This document shows positions 62,410 to 64,000 of a DNA stretch of 64,000 nt, piece by piece (position 1 is the stretch's first letter; every line of letters starts with the position of its first letter). A program made the translations under genes and the position numbers. Source of the DNA: Cytophagaceae bacterium (GTDB taxonomy: Bacteria > Bacteroidota > Bacteroidia > Cytophagales > Cytophagaceae); NCBI GenBank assembly GCA_025455005.1, contig JALONH010000002.1, positions 62,001 to 126,000 of the forward strand, given 5' to 3'. The notes under the pieces are model-generated. The model saw only the letters and a program-made list of their open reading frames with translations. It ran no database searches and was not told the origin of the DNA.

Positions 62410-62476
62410 AATGAATTCTTCAATCGTTGATTCTTAAAACGAAGATACGTATATTCGATAGATTCTTATTCAAGAG

Positions 62477-62671
62477 ATGTCTACTTGTGGGTATTTATGT
62501 CCTAAATGTGAAGGATCCGGTTATTTAGAAACGGGAGATTCATGTGAATGGTGTGCCCTTCCACCGACACCTTCTCCGAACAACACAACACAGATTATTA
62601 CGGAAGAGGTATGGTTAAAGTCTGTTCATGAAGGAAATTGTTGTGGCCATTGGGAGGAATCAAAGTCCTAA
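62477..62671 (+). CDS. Small Cys-rich zinc-finger-like protein
   Basis: This 64-residue protein has Cys8-x2-Cys11 in CPKCEGSGY and Cys23-x2-Cys26 in SCEWC, four Cys spaced like a zinc ribbon, with CPKCEGSG resembling a DnaJ-type repeat. Cys4 and a further Cys pair (NCCGHW) follow. Its 3' end overlaps the convergent DUF4421 gene by 12 bp. Coding is likely from the motif, but function is unknown. Confidence 0.6.
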   Translation: MSTCGYLCPKCEGSGYLETGDSCEWCALPPTPSPNNTTQIITEEVWLKSVHEGNCCGHWEESKS

Positions 62672-63739
62672 AAAACGAGTAAAGGTTGATTGATATCCTT
62701 TTTGTAGCCATTTAGGAGCACCAAAACGATAGCCGAAATCGATAGTAAATACCCCAAGATTATTTTCATACCGCATATCGTTTGTTTTGAAAACGGTACG
62801 GTCTCCAATGTATTTAAACGCAGCATAAAATCGTTTTGATTGATACCCTAATGAAGCTCTACCTTCTGTATAAGCAGATAAAGTAGCACTGCGTTCTACT
62901 AATTGACTTTCATTATATGTTCGATAACGAATATTATCAACAGATAAAAATGCTAATACTGAAACATATACTCTTTTAAACACAACAATATTAATTCCTA
63001 TACCCGGACCGGCTTTTATGGATAAATAATCCAATCGGTGAGCATCATCAAACAATGGGTATTGAGCGATAAGAGTAGTACTAACCAGTAAAGAATCCGA
63101 AAAGGTGTTGTTATCACTTATTCCGGCTTTAACTAAAAATCCGACTTTAGACTTAATTTGCCTCTGAGTATAATTTAAAGGGCCCAGTAAGCTGAATTTT
63201 TTCCAATTAAAATTATAGATACCACTTATACTAAAATATTTCTGTTGAAGATTTCTTTCAATATCATATATTCGTTCGTTTTTTTCATTTAGTGTAGAAA
63301 TCGATTCATTATAGAAACTTTTCATTCGTCTCCAATCCACTGCAATCATAAACCGAGGATTATTAAATCGTATACCTATCCCACTAAAACTTGTTTTGCC
63401 TTTAGATGTAGCGGATTCAGGATCAAGAGGCGTTCTGAAACCAAATCCAACGTATATACTTCTAAAGGCCACTGTAAAACCTAGCGCATTCGAAATATTT
63501 GCTTGTAATGTTGTATGATATTGAGTTGAATCGATTTGGTTAATGGGGGCAAAGGTGAAAGAGTTATGTGGAGTTGCACTAAAAATGCCAATCGTTAAGT
63601 ACTCTCTATAACTTTGTATGAATTGAGTATTCGGTTTAGGTGGACCTTTTTTAGAAAGCCTAAATAAGGTATCCGTTTGGCCGAAAAGAATAGTGCACGA
63701 ACAGATACAATAGAACCATATAAAAAGAAATGGTTTCAT
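62660..63739 (-). CDS. DUF4421 outer-membrane beta-barrel-like protein
   Basis: This protein of about 359 residues starts at ATG 63739 (MKPFLFIWF), which gives a proper signal peptide ending near SCTILFGQ. The rest alternates amphipathic strands with aromatic ends, as in DUF4421, a Bacteroidota family of putative outer-membrane proteins. The C-terminal strands (GVFTIDFGYRFGAP) support a barrel. It lies 11 bp after rnc. Function is unknown. Confidence 0.8.
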   Translation of the reverse strand: MKPFLFIWFYCICSCTILFGQTDTLFRLSKKGPPKPNTQFIQSYREYLTIGIFSATPHNSFTFAPINQIDSTQYHTTLQANISNALGFTVAFRSIYVGFGFRTPLDPESATSKGKTSFSGIGIRFNNPRFMIAVDWRRMKSFYNESISTLNEKNERIYDIERNLQQKYFSISGIYNFNWKKFSLLGPLNYTQRQIKSKVGFLVKAGISDNNTFSDSLLVSTTLIAQYPLFDDAHRLDYLSIKAGPGIGINIVVFKRVYVSVLAFLSVDNIRYRTYNESQLVERSATLSAYTEGRASLGYQSKRFYAAFKYIGDRTVFKTNDMRYENNLGVFTIDFGYRFGAPKWLQKGYQSTFTRFLGL

Positions 63740-63750
63740 AAAATATATCT

Positions 63751-64000
63751 TTAAATTAAACCAAGAGACGTGCAAGTTCGTTCAGCTGCGGCTTGTTCGG
63801 ATTTCTTTTTACTGAAACCGACACCTTCCATAAAATCTTCACCATCTATCACAACTTTTGAAGTGAATACTTTTTGATGTCGATGTCCAGCTTCTTTAAC
63901 TAAAACAAAATCTAATTTTTTATTTTCTTTTTGACACCATTCTAATAAAATACTTTTGAAGTTTTTATTTTGGAGGATAATGGTATCGATATCAATTGAA
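63751..64000 (-). CDS. rnc: Ribonuclease III, C-terminal dsRNA-binding domain (5' part outside window)
   Basis: The last 82 residues are visible in a frame open to the window edge. They contain FKSILLEWCQKENKK and FMEGVGFSKKKSEQAAAERT, the alpha1 and alpha2 regions of a dsRBD as found at the C-terminus of RNase III. The catalytic domain must lie beyond 64000. The stop is at 63751-63753. Confidence 0.85.
   Translation of the reverse strand, partial: SIDIDTIILQNKNFKSILLEWCQKENKKLDFVLVKEAGHRHQKVFTSKVVIDGEDFMEGVGFSKKKSEQAAAERTCTSLGLI

Noticed and set aside
62446-62451. TACGTA between the Ste24 gene and the small Cys-rich gene as another nitrate-regulon site
   Set aside because: It is a single copy without the 17-bp element, and single TACGTA words are expected by chance here.
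1-64000. CRISPR arrays, insertion sequences, prophage, tRNA or rRNA genes
   Set aside because: I saw no regular direct-repeat arrays, transposase or integrase genes, or RNA gene signatures in the gaps, which are all short.

Overview
The window is an AT-rich chromosomal segment of a Bacteroidota bacterium, probably an aerobic, free-living heterotroph. The evidence is the content and the signals: a 14-gene complex I operon with the short NuoG seen in this phylum, an AlgE-like porin and a SusC-like TonB receptor with a carboxypeptidase-like N-terminal domain, a DUF4421 outer-membrane protein, a lysine-rich histone H1-like protein, and promoters of the Bacteroidota type (TTTG / TAnnTTTG). I saw no rRNA, tRNA, CRISPR array, transposon or prophage. 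No gene-free stretch exceeds about 240 bases.

Region 1 (1-22040) handles nitrate assimilation and its cofactors. A NarX/NarL-like two-component pair precedes an outer-membrane porin and an NrtABD-type ABC importer. Then come a very large nitrate reductase fused to its own NAD(P)H-side FAD and [2Fe-2S] domains, a sulfite-reductase-fold protein with a rubredoxin tail, MoaA and MobA. MoeA, NirD and NirB follow on the other strand. The nrt, nasA and nirB upstream regions each carry three TACGTA palindromes, and two of them share an identical 17-bp element, which suggests one regulator. Embedded here is a thiamine module: a promoter, a TPP riboswitch, a TonB receptor and a YkoF-like thiamine-binding protein, converging on PnuC-like and NadR-like genes.

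Region 2 (22100-29294) is a probable light-responsive island. A MerR/B12-binding regulator with the Wx9EH signature of CarH/LitR photoreceptors is followed by an ECF sigma factor, GTP cyclohydrolase I, an SDR lacking the catalytic Tyr, a flavin reductase-like protein, DUF2256, a DASH-type cryptochrome, an SRPBCC protein and an iron-sulfur photolyase of PhrB type. A perfect 13-bp inverted repeat sits on the promoter of the sigma-factor operon, and a related dyad precedes the regulator gene.

Region 3 (29296-46212) is mostly core metabolism. It holds TerC, an mpl-exonuclease-glgB operon, dnaB, an ArsR-controlled persulfide/sulfite operon (ArsR, TauE, persulfide dioxygenase-rhodanese, rhodanese lipoprotein, thioredoxin), etfBA with a bifunctional nuclease, the H1-like protein, PBP4, an Hpt-like protein, a second TerC and DedA.

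Region 4 (46213-64000) holds nuoA-N on the minus strand, a CNNM/CorC protein, a secreted unknown, a Ste24-like protease, a small Cys-rich protein, DUF4421 and the 3' end of rnc.
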